Part shown: positions 49,558-58,800 of the stretch, piece by piece
Position numbering within the stretch: position 1 is the stretch's first letter
How the letters are laid out: each line of letters begins with the position of its first letter
Source of the DNA: Thermococcus sp.
GTDB taxonomy: Archaea > Methanobacteriota_B > Thermococci > Thermococcales > Thermococcaceae
NCBI RefSeq assembly: GCF_027052235.1
Contig: NZ_JALUFF010000064.1
Coordinates: 17,629-81,628, forward strand
Direction of reading: 5' to 3'
Length of the DNA stretch: 64,000 nucleotides
The notes under the pieces: generated by a model
What the model was told of the DNA's origin: nothing
Seen by the model: only the letters and a program-made list of their open reading frames with translations
The model's database searches: none
Translations under genes and position numbers: made by a program

Positions 49558-51585
49558 ATGAAAGATTTGAAAAACAGGAGTGGAACTCATCGAGGCCAAG
49601 AGGATACGAAGCACGGAAAACACCCGCACAAACATTCCCACGCCGAGCACCACAGGATGATGATGGAGGACTTCAGGAAGAGGTTCATCGTTTCCTCGAT
49701 GTTCACAATTCCGATACTGCTTCTGTCGCCGCTGATACAGAACTTCTTCGGCTTTGAACTGAGCTTCCCAGGCGATCGCTACTTTCTCTTCGGTCTTTCG
49801 GCGGTGGTCTACTTCTACGGTGGCTGGCCGTTCCTCAAGGGCATGAGGGACGAACTGAAGAAAAAGCTGCCCGGAATGATGACGCTCATTGCCCTGGCGA
49901 TAACCGTTGCCTTCTTCTACAGCGCCGCTGTAACCTTTGGCCTTCCGGGCAAGACCTTCTACTGGGAGCTGGCGACGCTTATCGACATAATGCTCATCGG
50001 CCACTACATCGAGATGCGCTCTGTTTTGGGCGCTTCAAGGGCACTTGAGGAGCTGATAAAGCTCATGCCTACCGAAGCTCACCTCGTAACGCCCGAGGGA
50101 ATTAAGGACGTCCCGGTCAGCGAGCTGAAGAAGGGAGATGTAGTCATCGTCAAACCGGGCGAAAAGATACCCTCTGACGGCGTCATCGTCGAGGGCGAAA
50201 CGAGCGTAAACGAGGCGATGCTCACCGGAGAGTCAAAGCCCGTCTACAAAAAGCCCGGAGATACCGTTATCGGCGGTTCCATAAACCTTGAGGGCGCGGT
50301 AAAGGTAAGGATAGAAAAAACCGGAAAGGACACCTACCTGATGCAGGTCGTTGAGCTTGTGAGACAGGCCCAGGAGACGCGCTCGAAGACGCAGAATTTA
50401 GCGAACAGGGCAGCTTTCTACCTCACGCTCATAGCGATAACCGCCGGAACAGTAACCCTCGGTACCTGGCTCTATCTCGGCAGGCCCTTCGTCTTCGCCC
50501 TTGAGAGGATGGTCACCGTCATGGTCATAACGTGTCCGCACGCGCTTGGACTGGCGGTTCCGCTCGTTGTCTCGGTTTCAACATCGACCTCCGCAAAGAA
50601 GGGAATCCTCATCAGGAACAGGGAGGCCTTCGAGAGGGCCAAGGACGTGCGGGTGGTTGTCTTCGACAAGACCGGAACGCTCACCGAGGGGAAGTTCGGG
50701 GTAACTGATGTAATAGCGCTGGACGAGTTCGGCGAGGAGGAAATCCTGAAATATGCCGCAGCCCTCGAAGGACAGTCCAGCCACCCGATAGCCCAGGGAA
50801 TAGTCGAGAAGGCCAAGGAACTCGGCCTTGAGGGTTATGATGTGAGTGAGTCAAAGGTCCTGCCCGGCAGGGGCGTCCAGGGCATCATCAACGGCAAAGA
50901 GGTTCTCGTCGTAAGCCCCGGCTTCCTCAAGGAAAACAGGCTCTGGAAGGAGGACGAGCGCGTCAACAGGGTTCTGGAGCAGGGCAAGACGGTGGTCTTC
51001 CTGGTAATCGACGGGAAGCTCGTCGGTGCGCTCGCCTTAGCAGACAGGATAAGGCCGGAATCAAAGGAGACCGTTGAAATGCTCCACGAGATGAACATGA
51101 AAGCCTACATGTTAACCGGAGACAACGCCAAGGTCGCGAAGTGGGTTGCTGAAGAACTCGGTTTGGATGGCTTCTTCGCCGAGGTTCTGCCCCACCAGAA
51201 ATCTGAGAAGGTCAAAGAGCTCCAGGATGAGGGCTTCATCGTTGTGATGGTGGGCGACGGCATAAACGACGCACCAGCTTTGATTCAGGCGGACGTGGGA
51301 ATAGCCATTGGAGCGGGGACGGATGTTGCGATAGAGAGCGCGGACGTAATCCTCGTCAGGAGCGACCCGAGGGACATCATAACGGCGGTACACCTCGCGA
51401 GGGCCACCTACGGGAAGATGGTGCAGAATTTGGCGTGGGCGACCGGATACAACACCTTTGCTATCCCCTTGGCGGCAGGTGTGCTCTACAGCTACGGAAT
51501 CCTTCTCAGCCCGGCCCTCGGTGCCCTGCTGATGAGCATGAGCACGGTGATAGTTGCCATAAACGCGAGGTTTTTGAGGGCCTGA
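49558..51585 (+). CDS. copB: Copper-translocating P1B-type ATPase, CopB class
   Basis: This 675-residue ATPase has a His-rich N-terminus (HGKHPHKHSHAEHH), eight transmembrane helices, TGES, the transport motif CPH (TCPHALGLAVP), the phosphorylation site DKTGT and GDGINDAPAL. CPH with an N-terminal His-rich stretch, rather than CPC with a CxxC domain, defines the CopB class, which exports copper (Cu+ or Cu2+). It heads the copper block and is followed by a SHOCT membrane protein, a Met-rich exported protein and CopR. Confidence 0.94.
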   Translation: MKDLKNRSGTHRGQEDTKHGKHPHKHSHAEHHRMMMEDFRKRFIVSSMFTIPILLLSPLIQNFFGFELSFPGDRYFLFGLSAVVYFYGGWPFLKGMRDELKKKLPGMMTLIALAITVAFFYSAAVTFGLPGKTFYWELATLIDIMLIGHYIEMRSVLGASRALEELIKLMPTEAHLVTPEGIKDVPVSELKKGDVVIVKPGEKIPSDGVIVEGETSVNEAMLTGESKPVYKKPGDTVIGGSINLEGAVKVRIEKTGKDTYLMQVVELVRQAQETRSKTQNLANRAAFYLTLIAITAGTVTLGTWLYLGRPFVFALERMVTVMVITCPHALGLAVPLVVSVSTSTSAKKGILIRNREAFERAKDVRVVVFDKTGTLTEGKFGVTDVIALDEFGEEEILKYAAALEGQSSHPIAQGIVEKAKELGLEGYDVSESKVLPGRGVQGIINGKEVLVVSPGFLKENRLWKEDERVNRVLEQGKTVVFLVIDGKLVGALALADRIRPESKETVEMLHEMNMKAYMLTGDNAKVAKWVAEELGLDGFFAEVLPHQKSEKVKELQDEGFIVVMVGDGINDAPALIQADVGIAIGAGTDVAIESADVILVRSDPRDIITAVHLARATYGKMVQNLAWATGYNTFAIPLAAGVLYSYGILLSPALGALLMSMSTVIVAINARFLRA

Positions 51586-51681
51586 ACTTTTATTTTTGAA
51601 ATTTTGGGCCTTTGTTTTTCCCATTCTGGCATGAATAAGGGTTATGTCCTTTCCCGCTGAGAACTCCTTGGAGGTATCAGA

Positions 51682-51990
51682 ATGATGTTCGAAAGCATTA
51701 GCGGGGGCCAGTTTCTGGCGCATGCTGGAGAAGGAACATGGGAGTGGCACAACATGATGGGATTCGGCTGGTTTGGTGCCTTTGGAATGCTTTTCATGGT
51801 CATTTTCTGGGTGGCCGTGATAGTTGGAGTGGTGTGGCTCGTCAAGTGGCTCATCAATCAGGGGGCTGGAGGTTATAAACCAAAGGCCTCGAAGGAAAGA
51901 GCCCTTGAAATCCTCGACGAGAAGTACGCAAGGGGAGAGATAGACGACGAGGAGTACGAGAGGAGAAGGAGAAAGCTCCTGGAGGAGTGA
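51682..51990 (+). CDS. Small SHOCT-domain membrane protein
   Basis: This 102-residue protein has a Met/Trp/His-containing N-terminus (HAGEGTWEWHNMMGFGWFG), one long transmembrane helix, and a C-terminal SHOCT motif (ALEILDEKYARGEIDDEEYE). Proteins of this shape are common next to copper and heavy-metal exporters. The GGAGGTATCAGA before ATG 51682 supports this start. Its gap to copB is 96 bp. A helper role in metal export is inferred from context. Confidence 0.8.
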   Translation: MMFESISGGQFLAHAGEGTWEWHNMMGFGWFGAFGMLFMVIFWVAVIVGVVWLVKWLINQGAGGYKPKASKERALEILDEKYARGEIDDEEYERRRRKLLEE

Positions 51991-52093
51991 CATCTTACCG
52001 CTTTTCTCTTTTTGAAGTTCCCAACAGGCAATGCAAATTGCAACTTCTCATCTTTTCATCCCTGAAAAAACCGACCTTTTTGGTTGCCAGTCT

Positions 52094-52116
52094 GGAAATA
52101 ATAAGCCTATTATTCC
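52094..52116 (+). promoter_or_regulatory. Copper-block shared element, Met-rich gene copy
   Basis: The 23 bp from GGAAATAATA to TATTATTCC form a near-perfect inverted repeat around AAGCC, and match 49504-49526 upstream of copB at 20 of 23 positions. It is followed by GAGGTGAT and the GTG start at 52162. Confidence 0.6.
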
Positions 52117-52161
52117 CTCCGGCCAATTCCAACATGGAAGCAAATAAAGAGGTGATGCGGA

Positions 52162-52482
52162 GTGGAGTGGAAGTCACTCTTCATAGGGCTCCTCATAGGG
52201 GCGCTCATAGCCGTTCCCCTGGGGATGGCACAGGGCGGAGGATTCAACATAGCCGAGAAAACCGGCCCGCGCCCGGGCTTCGGTTCCATGAGGAGCTACG
52301 GCATGAGCATGATGGACGGGCACGAGGAGATGGAGGATTACATGGCGGGCGGGGACTTCACTGAAATCCACGAGGATATGGAGGCCGAGATGAAGGAACA
52401 TATGGGCCTTAACTGGGAAGAGATGAGGGAGAGACACGAGGCCTGCGAGAGGTACATGGGAATCGAAGAAGGGGGAGAGTGA
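52162..52482 (+). CDS. Small exported Met-rich protein (putative copper-binding)
   Basis: This 106-residue protein has an N-terminal hydrophobic helix (SLFIGLLIGALIAVPLGMAQ) that is a signal peptide or anchor. The mature part is rich in Met, His and acidic residues (SMRSYGMSMMDGHEEMEDYM, EDMEAEMKEHMG), a pattern seen in periplasmic copper-binding proteins. The start is GTG behind GAGGTGATGCGGA. It shares its promoter element with copB. Function is inferred from composition and position. Confidence 0.7.
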   Translation: MEWKSLFIGLLIGALIAVPLGMAQGGGFNIAEKTGPRPGFGSMRSYGMSMMDGHEEMEDYMAGGDFTEIHEDMEAEMKEHMGLNWEEMRERHEACERYMGIEEGGE

Positions 52483-52488
52483 TTAGCC

Positions 52489-53085
52489 TTAGTGGGAGTG
52501 CCCGCTTTCATTTTCTCCCGTTTCCAAGCTGAGCTTTTCCAAGTTTTCCCTGGTTCTCTTGAACTCCCTCAGGCAGGTCGGACAGCAGAAGAAGTAGACC
52601 CTGTTGCGGTATTTGTAGACTATCGGCTCGCCGACGATCTCCTTTCCGCAGTAGTCGCATTTGAAGGGCACCTTTACCTTGGGAGGGCTTTCCCTCGTGG
52701 TGCTCTCCAGGATGGGCATTATCTCGATGACCTCAAAGCCAGCCCCCTCGATCACCTTTCTGAGCTCCTCCATGTTCTCGACGGCCACCTTGATGAGGTA
52801 CTTCTTACTGGTAAAGCGGTTTATCTCGATTATCTCCTCGAACTCGCTCATCCTCCTCGGTTCATCGGTCTTCACGATGAGCGCAACAACGTTGTGCGCC
52901 CTCAGCAGCTCGGGGTTTAGCTTTATCGTGAAGCCTTGGATTATTCCCTTCTTCTGGAGCTTTTCAAGCCTCGCCCGGACGGTGGGCCTGCTAACTCCAA
53001 GTCTCTCGGCCAGCTCCGAAACACTCATCCGGGAGTTGTCCATGAGGAGGTAGATAATCTTCAAATCAACTTCATCAACTTTCAT
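52489..53085 (-). CDS. copR: Copper-responsive Lrp-type regulator with TRASH domain
   Basis: This 198-residue protein has an N-terminal Lrp/AsnC winged helix (DEVDLKIIYLLMDNSRMSVS, VSRPTVRARLEKLQKKGII), a middle RAM-like domain and a C-terminal TRASH metal-sensing domain (CDYCGKEIVG...FFCCPTCLREF), ending in GHSH. It matches CopR of Thermococcus, which responds to copper and controls copper exporter genes. It converges on the Met-rich gene, 6 bp apart. A palindrome lies in its own promoter, suggesting autoregulation. Confidence 0.92.
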   Translation of the reverse strand: MKVDEVDLKIIYLLMDNSRMSVSELAERLGVSRPTVRARLEKLQKKGIIQGFTIKLNPELLRAHNVVALIVKTDEPRRMSEFEEIIEINRFTSKKYLIKVAVENMEELRKVIEGAGFEVIEIMPILESTTRESPPKVKVPFKCDYCGKEIVGEPIVYKYRNRVYFFCCPTCLREFKRTRENLEKLSLETGENESGHSH

Positions 53086-53101
53086 AACTGATCACTGGCG
53101 A

Positions 53102-53128
53102 GGTTTGGTTGTTCAAACCATAAAAACC
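53102..53128 (-). promoter_or_regulatory. copR promoter with GGTTTG-CAAACC palindrome
   Basis: GGTTTG (53102-53107) and CAAACC (53114-53119) form a 6-6-6 inverted repeat, placed between the TATA-like GGTTTTTATGG (53118-53128, minus strand) and the expected start. This position suits repression. The half-site resembles the rubredoxin promoter palindrome. Confidence 0.5.
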
Positions 53129-53129
53129 T

Positions 53130-53345
53130 CTCGTATTGCTTTCGATGGAGTGAGTTAAAGCTGGAAGCCTCCAAAGCTTCGGTTGGTTGGGGAAGCTATC
53201 TGTGAACTCCTCAGCAAGGTTCCTGAGAACGCGGGCGACTCTGCGGTCATGGGAAATCCGCTACTGTTTAGAACTGTTGGAGGATTATTGCATCCTTCCT
53301 CGAAGGTCAGGTTTTGTGAAGAAAAAGTAAAAACGCCTTTGGGGT
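53130..53345 (+). other. Unassigned 215-bp stretch: degenerate ORF or structured RNA
   Basis: Between copR and the STAND regulator, no gene with a start codon is visible. One plus-strand frame stays open (KAGSLQSFGWLGKLSVNSSA onward) to TAA near 53336 but has no start. Short hairpins occur: CCAAAGCTTCGGTTGG near 53170 and GTTCCTGAGAAC near 53220, and CCTCAGCA near 53207 can pair with TGTTGGAGG near 53275. It could be the 3' relic of an IS200/IS605-type element, a small RNA, or nothing. I cannot decide. Confidence 0.3.
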
Positions 53346-53368
53346 AACTATAATTAAGGAGATGCCGG

Positions 53369-55636
53369 ATGGAGGTGCCGAGGTTACTCAAGCTCCTCTC
53401 CAACGAGGTCAACCTTCAGATACTTTCCGTCCTCAGAACAGGTTCGTTCAACCCCCGCGAGCTGGCAAGGATTCTCCAGAGGGATGAGAGCGACGTTTCA
53501 CGGCGCCTCAGGGCCCTTGAGCGAGCTGGACTGGTCGAGGGGAGATGGGTGAGGGTCGGGGGCAAGAACGTCAGGATGTACTCCCTGAGGGTTGATGGGA
53601 TTAGCATACGCTTCCAGCCCGGTGGCGTTTCCCTGGAGAGCTCGAAAAGCGGGGAGTACAGCTTCCTGACTGTGAAGAGCGGGACTCCAGAGGTTGAAGA
53701 TTTCTTCGGCAGGGAGAGGGAAATTCAGCTTCTCCGCTCTTCACCTGAAAGGGTAATCGCCGTTTATGGCATAGCCGGGATAGGGAAGACGAGCTTGGCC
53801 GTCAAAGCTTTTCCTGAGGCATTCTGGTATCAGGCCGAGGAAACGGAAGGCTTTGACTACTTCGTATGGCAGCTGGGCATTCACCTCAACGCCCTTGGCT
53901 TCCCCCAACTCCTCGAATACCTCCGCGCCGGCGGGAGGAATGAGAGGGACGAGTTCGAGCTCGCCCTCAGGGGAATCGAGGAGACGGGGACGACCGTCGT
54001 AATAGACGACCTCCACAGGTGCGGGGACGAGAAGATGGGCCGCTTCCTAACGTTTCTCGCCGAGGGGCTGAAAAACGGGAAAGTTATCCTTCTGTCGAGG
54101 GAAAAGCCCTCCCTCGGTGCCGAAAACGTCCTCTACATCAGGCTCGAAGGCCTCGACGTCGAGAGCGCCTACAGGCTCTTCGAGGCGAGGGGTGGAAAGG
54201 TCGACCCAAGGGAGTTCGCCGAGGTCTACAGGCTTACGAGGGGGCATCCCCTGGCGATAGTGCTCTTCGCCCAGGCTTCCTCCTCGGGGGTTGACGCCAG
54301 CGGGAACTTCTTCGACTTCCTGATGAGCGAGGTTTACGGCAGGCTGACCGAGAAGGAGAGGCTGCTCCTTCAGATTCTCTCCCTCTTCGATGAACCCCTC
54401 GAATACGAGGCGATAAAAGCCCTCTACCCTGGGAGGAACGTCTTTGCCCCCCTCTACGCCCTCGCCAGAAAGGGGCTCGTCGAGAGGAGGGGGGAGCTCT
54501 ACTTCATCCACGACCTGATAAGGGGCTTCATCGAGAGGGTCAGAGAGGTTGAGCCGGCGGATTACTACGGGGCCTACATAGATTACCTCCTCAGAAAGGG
54601 GAGTGCGAGGGACTTCCTGAGGGCCTTTAAATACGCCGTTCTGCTCGGGGATGAAGGGAGGATAACGGCCATTATCGAGGAGAGGCTGAGGAGGTTCAAG
54701 AGGGTCGTTCAGGACTTTCAGGGGGCTTACCTCTCGCTCCTATCAAAGGCCCCACAGATACCTCAGGTCAGGGCCGAGATTGGAACGGTTTATTTCCAGA
54801 GGGGGTTCTTCGAGAAGGCCCTGGGGATATGGCTCGACGTTGAGGATAAGCTCGACGGAATATTCAGGGCCGACGTTCTTAGCTCAATAGCGGACGTTTA
54901 CCTTGAGCTGAACGACTTTGAAAAGGCCGAGGAGTACTTAGGGAAGCTCAAAGAAATCGTCGGGAAAAACCCGGACCCCGAGGTGGAGCTCTGGTACTAT
55001 GTCATCAAGACGAAGCTCCACTACTACCGCGGTGAGGTGGAGGAGGGACTTGAGAGTGCCTTTAAAGAGCTTGATGTGCTCAAAAGGCTGGGACACTATC
55101 CAGAGCTCGAAGCCCTCGTTTACCTTCATATAGGCGACATCTACTCCGAGATGGAGCGACCTGAGGAGGCTATCCGCTACTACCTTCTGGCCCTTCAGGT
55201 GGCGAAGGCCTACAGCCTGAGCTTCCTTGAGCACACCTGCTACATGGAGCTTACCAAGGCCTACTTCCACATAGGTGAATACGAAAAGGCCGTTGAGGAA
55301 GGGGACAGGGCGATCGATTACTTTACCCGCATCAGGAACTACAGGAGGGCTGTAGACACGTTAGGCTACCATTTTTTGGCACTCATTGGACTCGGTGAGC
55401 TGGAAAAGGCCGAGGAGGATGCGAAGGAAATGCTGAGAATGGGCCAGGGGAGCAATTATCCCCTCGCATGGGCGGGCTACATCTTCCTGGCGGTCATCGA
55501 GAAGCTGAGGGGAGGCAACTGGAAGGAGTACCTCCGCCTCGGTAGGGAGAGGCTGGGGGATTACCCCTGGCTCTACGAGGCCGTGCTGGAGGAGACGGCC
55601 AGGGTTGTGGACGTCGAGGAGCTTAAGGAAAAGTGA
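53369..55636 (+). CDS. STAND-type HTH/ATPase/TPR transcriptional regulator (MalT-like)
   Basis: This 755-residue protein begins with an ArsR-type winged helix (LLKLLSNEVNLQILSVLRTG, DESDVSRRLRALERAGLVEG). A P-loop ATPase follows with YGIAGIGKTSLAVKAF near 125 and VVIDDLHRCGDE near 210. A long TPR helical array occupies the C-terminal half (EYLGKLKEIVGKNPDPEVEL, EEAIRYYLLALQVAKAY, EYEKAVEEGDRAIDYF). STAND proteins are ATP-driven switches that sense a ligand or partner through the repeats. The signal and target genes are unknown. The ATG follows AAGGAGATGCCGG. Confidence 0.86.
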   Translation: MEVPRLLKLLSNEVNLQILSVLRTGSFNPRELARILQRDESDVSRRLRALERAGLVEGRWVRVGGKNVRMYSLRVDGISIRFQPGGVSLESSKSGEYSFLTVKSGTPEVEDFFGREREIQLLRSSPERVIAVYGIAGIGKTSLAVKAFPEAFWYQAEETEGFDYFVWQLGIHLNALGFPQLLEYLRAGGRNERDEFELALRGIEETGTTVVIDDLHRCGDEKMGRFLTFLAEGLKNGKVILLSREKPSLGAENVLYIRLEGLDVESAYRLFEARGGKVDPREFAEVYRLTRGHPLAIVLFAQASSSGVDASGNFFDFLMSEVYGRLTEKERLLLQILSLFDEPLEYEAIKALYPGRNVFAPLYALARKGLVERRGELYFIHDLIRGFIERVREVEPADYYGAYIDYLLRKGSARDFLRAFKYAVLLGDEGRITAIIEERLRRFKRVVQDFQGAYLSLLSKAPQIPQVRAEIGTVYFQRGFFEKALGIWLDVEDKLDGIFRADVLSSIADVYLELNDFEKAEEYLGKLKEIVGKNPDPEVELWYYVIKTKLHYYRGEVEEGLESAFKELDVLKRLGHYPELEALVYLHIGDIYSEMERPEEAIRYYLLALQVAKAYSLSFLEHTCYMELTKAYFHIGEYEKAVEEGDRAIDYFTRIRNYRRAVDTLGYHFLALIGLGELEKAEEDAKEMLRMGQGSNYPLAWAGYIFLAVIEKLRGGNWKEYLRLGRERLGDYPWLYEAVLEETARVVDVEELKEK

Positions 55637-55649
55637 GAAAAAAGCAGGA

Positions 55650-56879
55650 TCAGTCAATCCACTCGACGAGCTTCCTGACTGCTTCCCTTAACCTCTTTTC
55701 GTCCTCTTCCGTTGGTCTGCCCCTGCTCTCTACTGTATCAACGAGGTCGAACTTGCTCCTCGCTATGAGGGTCTCTATTTTCTTGCCCGCGACTCCGCCC
55801 CAGCCAAAGGCACCGACGATAAGGACGGGCTTCTCGTAGTTGGCCTTGTCGAGTATCTCGTAGAGGGTGTAGCGTATCCTTGGATGTATCTCTGCCTCGT
55901 AGGTGGAGGCGCCGATGATTACCGCCTCGCTGTCCGGAACCTCGCCGAGGATGTCGCTCACCGCTGGAGCCTCCTTGTCGGTGAAGCGGTAAACTACTGG
56001 CTTCTTGCCGAGCTTCTTGAGTTCATCGATAACGATGTTCATCCTCCTCTCGACGAAGCCGTACATCGAGTCGTAGACAATCAATACTTTATCCTTGGTT
56101 GGGATTCCCGCTCCAACGCGCTCGTAGTGCTCAAATATTTTCATCGGGTTCTTGCACCATGCGAGGCCGTGGCCCGGCAGTATCATTTTTGCCTCTTCAA
56201 CGATGCCGAGTTCCTTGAGCTTCTTGATGTTCTGGACGATGTACTTGTGGTAGTGGCCGATGACGGTGACGATGTACTTCGTGACGTGCGGGAGGTACTC
56301 TTCGATGACCCTCTCGTCGCTGTCGTCTATCGTCTCCGGAATGCCGTAGCCGCCGCCGGCGTCGCAGGAGAAGATGAGCTTATCTTCAACCACGTAGGTT
56401 ATCATAGTGTCCGGCCAGTGGAGCCAGGGAACGGCTATGAAGCGGAAGGTCTTGCCACCTATCTTCATTTCCTCCCCGTCCTTGACGACCCTGAAGTTCT
56501 TCACGACCTCCTCACCGTAGAAGCCCTGGAGGAGGTTCCTCGCGAAGGCCGTCCCGATAACCATCGCCTTGTAACCGTTCTCCTTGAGGAGCTTCGGTAG
56601 CGCTCCGCTGTGATCCGGCTCGGTGTGGTGGACTATGATGTGGGTTATCTCCTTCGGGTCAACGAGCTTTTTCAGCGCGTCTATGAACATGTCGGTGTAG
56701 TCGGCTTTGGTCGCGTCGAAGAGAACGACGGCATCTTTCAGCTTCATCAGGTAGGCGTTGTAGGTTATCCCCTCTGGGATGTCCCAGGTTGCCTCGAAGT
56801 AGCGTATCCTGTCATCGTCAACCCTGATGATGTAGAGCTCCGGGTCTGTGCAGAGCTTTTCAACCCTAACTTCTGGCAT
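55650..56879 (-). CDS. fprA: Flavodiiron protein (A-type flavoprotein, FprA)
   Basis: This 409-residue protein has an N-terminal metallo-beta-lactamase-like diiron domain with HHTEPDHSG (His85, Glu87, Asp89, His90), WLHWPDTM and CDAGGGYG, and a C-terminal flavodoxin domain (VLIVYDSMYGFVERR, GASTYEAEIH). It reduces oxygen to water, or nitric oxide, using electrons from rubredoxin or F420H2; in Thermococcales rubredoxin is likely. It complements the SOR pathway 12 kb away. It ends 14 bp from the convergent regulator. Confidence 0.93.
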   Translation of the reverse strand: MPEVRVEKLCTDPELYIIRVDDDRIRYFEATWDIPEGITYNAYLMKLKDAVVLFDATKADYTDMFIDALKKLVDPKEITHIIVHHTEPDHSGALPKLLKENGYKAMVIGTAFARNLLQGFYGEEVVKNFRVVKDGEEMKIGGKTFRFIAVPWLHWPDTMITYVVEDKLIFSCDAGGGYGIPETIDDSDERVIEEYLPHVTKYIVTVIGHYHKYIVQNIKKLKELGIVEEAKMILPGHGLAWCKNPMKIFEHYERVGAGIPTKDKVLIVYDSMYGFVERRMNIVIDELKKLGKKPVVYRFTDKEAPAVSDILGEVPDSEAVIIGASTYEAEIHPRIRYTLYEILDKANYEKPVLIVGAFGWGGVAGKKIETLIARSKFDLVDTVESRGRPTEEDEKRLREAVRKLVEWID

Positions 56880-56930
56880 GATATCACCGATGGTGGTTGG
56901 GGAGGGGGGATAAAAAGGTTTTGAAAAGGC

Positions 56931-58653
56931 TTACTTCCTCCTGAGCAGGGGCAGTAAAACAAGGAGCAACGTTAAGGCCGGACCGCAGATGCCTCCGCTT
57001 TTGGTGGAGGATGCTGCATTACTGCCGGTCTCTGGCGCTTTAGAGTGGGTCGTTGTGGATGTTCCTGACTTCGATGCGGTCGTGGGCTGGGTCGTTGAGG
57101 GAGTTGAGGTTTGCGTCGGTGTTGGCTGAACCTCTGTGAAGTTTACCTTGCCCTTAACGAAGTCAACGGATAGGATTATTTTCTCCCCTGGCTTCAGGCT
57201 AACGTTCCGCTCGTAGGAGAGCATCTTCCTGACTCCCGAGCCCGCTGGTTCGAGGTAAAGGGTATGGTTGCCGGGCACTACGTACTCAACATGGGGTGAT
57301 GTGAGTGTAGTTACCTTCATTGTCCCATCTATTCCGAGATTGAACTTCTCTGGATTGGTTCTTATCTCGATGATGCCCGGTGGGCAGAGGGTTCTCTCCT
57401 TAACGTCCCTCTCCACCGCTGAAACGCTGAACTCCACGAACTCTAAGTTGAGGTTCCTCTCACCACCGTCGGTTGCCTTCGTGAAGAGGTTACCAGCTTT
57501 AAGTGAGACGTCAATCCTCCGGGGGTGGAGGATTGGGCAGGTTGCGTTTGCAGAGCCGTTTTTCGGTATCACCGTCACGAAGATGTCGGATTTGCCGCTG
57601 GTCAGGCCTTCTTCCTGAACGGTTCCGGTCACTAGGAGTCCGTCCTTCCAGTTGGCAATCCCCGAGGGATACGTACTCCCAGGGTTTATACCCTAGTAAG
57701 CGTTGGTCCAGATTGGATTTCCAGAGCCATCGAGGGCCATTATTATTCCCTTTACACTGCCCCCGCCGGCCATGTAAATCGCTTCATCGTCCGTCGCGAC
57801 ATCGGACGGGATGAAGTTGATGTTCTTTGCCCACACAAGCCTTCCGCTGGAGTCTATTCTGATGACGTAGTTTCCGATGCTCGTTGCCACGATTACGGCA
57901 CCGTCTTTGAAGGGTTCCGCATCAACAACCCTCCAGTCCCTCTGGTTGTTCCGGGGTAGGATTTCCTCCTGCCACAGAAGGTTTCCCGACCCGTCAATCC
58001 CCAGAACCCACACTTTCCACGAAACTAAATCAGGGCTCTCGAAGCTGGTCGTTGTGCCCACTACAATGTATCCTCCGGGAACCTTCACGGCCCTTTTTGG
58101 CCGAGTCGTAGTAGTCACCACCGTAAACCCTGACCCACTCAACGTTTCCTTCCGGGCCAATCTTCGTCACGAGAATGTCATGGGGTTCATCGCCCTTCCA
58201 CACTGAGCCAACTGCCAGACCGTCGGAGATGGAATTGAAGTAGCCGCTGTAGTCTTTCAGGATGAGGGCCTTTTTGACCTTCCCGTCGAGCCCAAGGTAC
58301 AGGATGAACGGCTTTTTGGAGCCCCCCTTCTTATACTCCCCGACCACTATTATGCCGTCTTTTCCGAACTCAATCCCCCTGGCGTCCAAGGTTCCTTCCT
58401 CAGTTCTGAGGTTCCTTCTCCATACCAGCGTATCCGGGGCCGTGAAGAGAAGGATGGAAGCGCTGGAGTATCTCTCCCCCAAAACCTCGCCTAAGACTGC
58501 AAATTCCCCGTTTTTTCCCGCCGAAACGGCCCTAACTGAGAACCATGCGTTTGCCTCCCCGTACAGCTTCATAGCTGGAAAGGCCGTGACGCTTCCGGAG
58601 AGAAATACGAGGAGGATGAGGGCAACGGCTGCGCTCCTCCTCAATGTGAACAC
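56931..58653 (-). pseudogene. CGP-CTERM beta-propeller surface protein gene, two lesions
   Basis: From GTG or ATG near 58653 the frame reads a signal peptide (residues 1-24, ending VTAFP) and PQQ-like propeller repeats (GKNGEFAVLGEVLGERYSS; GKDGIIVVGEYKKGG). At an A5 run (58094-58098) it shifts: one extra A would join DSAK to RAVKVPGGYIVVGTTT. That frame then hits TAG (57695-57693) after NPIWTNAY and continues open as GINPGSTYPSG to the CGP-CTERM tail (ICGPALTLLLVLLPLLRR). TGG to TAG and a 1-nt insertion explain both. Repaired, the protein would be about 573 residues and surface-anchored. Sequencing error is possible for the A-run. Confidence 0.8.
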
Positions 58654-58800
58654 CCGTGTTAAATTTACAACTTCCTTTTATTTGAGATTTTCTTCAATGC
58701 TCGTTTAAACGGCCAGAATGTGAGTCCAACGCTAAACACCGTTTCGGGTCTGGAGGGCATTGAAACCGGTATATTGAACAAAAATTCAAAAGGAAAGGAT

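Noticed and set aside
58703..58710. GTTTAAAC as a SurR site.
   Set aside because: The half-sites have no 3-bp spacer, and the position is not at a likely promoter.
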